Shown piece by piece: positions 14,988 through 16,156 of a stretch of 16,156 nucleotides of DNA (position 1 is the first letter of the stretch; every line of letters starts with the position of its first letter). The stretch covers positions 1 to 16,156 of the forward strand of contig JAKAZC010000021.1 in the NCBI GenBank assembly GCA_021826655.1, in the 5' to 3' direction. Source of the stretch: Actinomycetes bacterium (GTDB taxonomy: Bacteria; Actinomycetota; Acidimicrobiia; Acidimicrobiales; RAAP-2). The position numbers and the translations under genes are program-made. The notes below the pieces were generated by a model. It ran no database searches. It was not told the origin of the DNA and was given only the letters and a program-made list of their open reading frames with translations.

Positions 14988-16156
14988 TCAGCCGGCGGAG
15001 ACGGGGATGCGCACGCGATGGGACGGCCTGGCCGTTACCTCCACCAGGGCTCCCGTCAGGTGGTGGCGGGCAGCGTCGGTCACCCGCACCGAGGCGTAGG
15101 ACCCGCCCGCGATCGGTCGACCCGGTTCCGGGACGGCGAAGTGCACAAGTTTGTTCTGACCCGTACGGCCCGTGGTGACCGACGGTTCACGCTTCGACGG
15201 ACCTTCGACGACGACTTCCTCGACCCGCCCCACCCGTGCACCGTGCTTCACAAGAGCCGAGCGCTCGACGACAGTACGGAGCCGCTCCATACGCTCGGCG
15301 GTGACCTCGGCAGGCAGGAACCGGTCGGTCATCGCCGCGGCTCTGGTGCCCGGACGGGGCGAGAAGACGAAGGTGTAGGCACTGTCGAACTGCGCCTCAG
15401 CGGCGATCTCGAGCGTGCGTTCGAAATCGCTCTCGGTCTCACCGGGGAAGCCGACGATGAGGTCAGTGGTCACCGCCAGATCGGGGATCCCGACCCGGGC
15501 GGCGGACAGCCGGTCGAGGTAGCGCTCGGCGGTATAGCCACGGCGCATGGCCACCAGCACCGAGTCGCTGCCCGACTGAAGTGGGAGGTGGAGGTGGTTG
15601 CACACCTCCGGGGTCTCCGCCATGGCGGCGATCACCTCGGGTCGCAGGTCCTTGGGATGAGGGCTGGTGAAGCGGACCCGGCGGATCCCGTCGACGGCGC
15701 CGGTGGCCCGCAGGAGATCGCCGAAGAGGGGGCCGCGCTTGGTCAGGTCCCGACCGTACGAGTTCACGTTCTGACCGAGCAGGGTGACCTCGGTCACCCC
15801 CCGCCTGGCCAACTCCTCCACCTCTCTGACGACGTCGTCGACGGTCCTCGACACTTCGGGCCCGCGCACTGCCGGAACGACGCAGTACGCACAGCTGTTG
15901 TCGCATCCCATCTGGATCGTCACCCATGCCGCATACGGGAGGTCACGCACGGCAGCGAGGGCCGCCGTCTGGTGGTCGGTTGCGGTCGGCTCACCTACCG
16001 GAACTGGCACGTCCAGGATCTCCACGATCGGCCCCTCCACCGATGCGCGGCGCAGGAGCGCAGGGGCGGATGACACATTGTGGGTGCCGAAGACCACGTC
16101 GACGTGCCCGGCCCGCTCCCGGACCTTCTGCTTGTCCATCTTTTCCAAGCACCCAC
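14988..16156 (-). CDS. miaB: tRNA-2-methylthio-N6-dimethylallyladenosine synthase (5' end missing)
   Basis: The gene continues past the window end; 388 codons are visible. MiaB uses two [4Fe-4S] clusters and SAM to methylthiolate i6A37 in tRNA. The visible part begins inside the N-terminal UPF0004 domain with a GC dipeptide, whose Cys is probably a ligand of the auxiliary cluster, followed by RERAGHVDVVFGTHNV. The radical-SAM motif is MGCDNSCAYCVVPAVRG, with Cys at about visible residues 84, 88 and 91. QNVNSYG, HLPLQSGSD and DLIVGFPGETE follow, then a C-terminal TRAM domain (GQNKLVHF to the end) that binds tRNA. The four-base gap to miaA puts both tRNA-37 enzymes in one operon. A TTG at 16148 only marks where the frame could begin and is not the real start. 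Confidence 0.96.
   Translation of the reverse strand, partial: GCLEKMDKQKVRERAGHVDVVFGTHNVSSAPALLRRASVEGPIVEILDVPVPVGEPTATDHQTAALAAVRDLPYAAWVTIQMGCDNSCAYCVVPAVRGPEVSRTVDDVVREVEELARRGVTEVTLLGQNVNSYGRDLTKRGPLFGDLLRATGAVDGIRRVRFTSPHPKDLRPEVIAAMAETPEVCNHLHLPLQSGSDSVLVAMRRGYTAERYLDRLSAARVGIPDLAVTTDLIVGFPGETESDFERTLEIAAEAQFDSAYTFVFSPRPGTRAAAMTDRFLPAEVTAERMERLRTVVERSALVKHGARVGRVEEVVVEGPSKREPSVTTGRTGQNKLVHFAVPEPGRPIAGGSYASVRVTDAARHHLTGALVEVTARPSHRVRIPVSAG

Overview
The window is very GC-rich, has strongly GC-biased third codon positions, and carries core chromosomal genes almost entirely on the minus strand. The gene orders miaB-miaA-dapF-hflX and nrdR-LysM protein-lexA (divergent) match those known from Mycobacterium and other Actinobacteria, and the operators upstream of lexA are of the GAAC-N4-GTTC type used by Actinobacteria and Bacillus. 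I infer an actinobacterium, possibly a deep-branching one such as Acidimicrobiia, because the lysine-pathway DapD resembles the E. coli type. The genus cannot be fixed from the sequence.

Right part (about 8479-16156, minus strand, transcribed right to left): the 3' part of miaB, then miaA, dapF, hflX, dapC, dapD and dapE. Junctions are very tight at the 5' end (4-bp gap, ATGA overlap, TGATG overlap, GTGA overlap), then 66 and 16 bp. This looks like one operon combining tRNA i6A/ms2i6A modification, a ribosome-associated GTPase and the late succinylase branch of meso-diaminopimelate/lysine synthesis (DapD, DapC, DapE, DapF). A 54-bp array of six perfect 9-bp repeats forms the 5' end of dapD.

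Middle (about 5771-8441): a monocistronic aldo/keto reductase with a candidate leaderless promoter converges on lexA. lexA and a membrane-anchored LysM protein diverge from a 330-bp control region holding four LexA operators, two of which overlap a -35/-10 promoter for lexA. nrdR lies directly downstream of the LysM gene.

Left part (1-5822, minus strand): nrdR, a PIG-L deacetylase, dinB (DNA polymerase IV), a possible 49-residue small protein, a DUF3040 membrane protein, a ROK-family sugar kinase, an unknown 135-residue protein, an HNH endonuclease and a partial lipoate/biotin ligase-like gene cut by the window start. Because dinB lies three genes downstream of the LexA-controlled LysM gene on the same strand, readthrough could place it in the SOS response.

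No RNA genes, insertion sequences, phage genes, CRISPR arrays or defence cassettes were recognised. This is a conserved housekeeping region. The most notable items are the four-operator SOS region, the dapD repeat array with its upstream inverted repeat, the MiaA insertion and the small ORF next to dinB.
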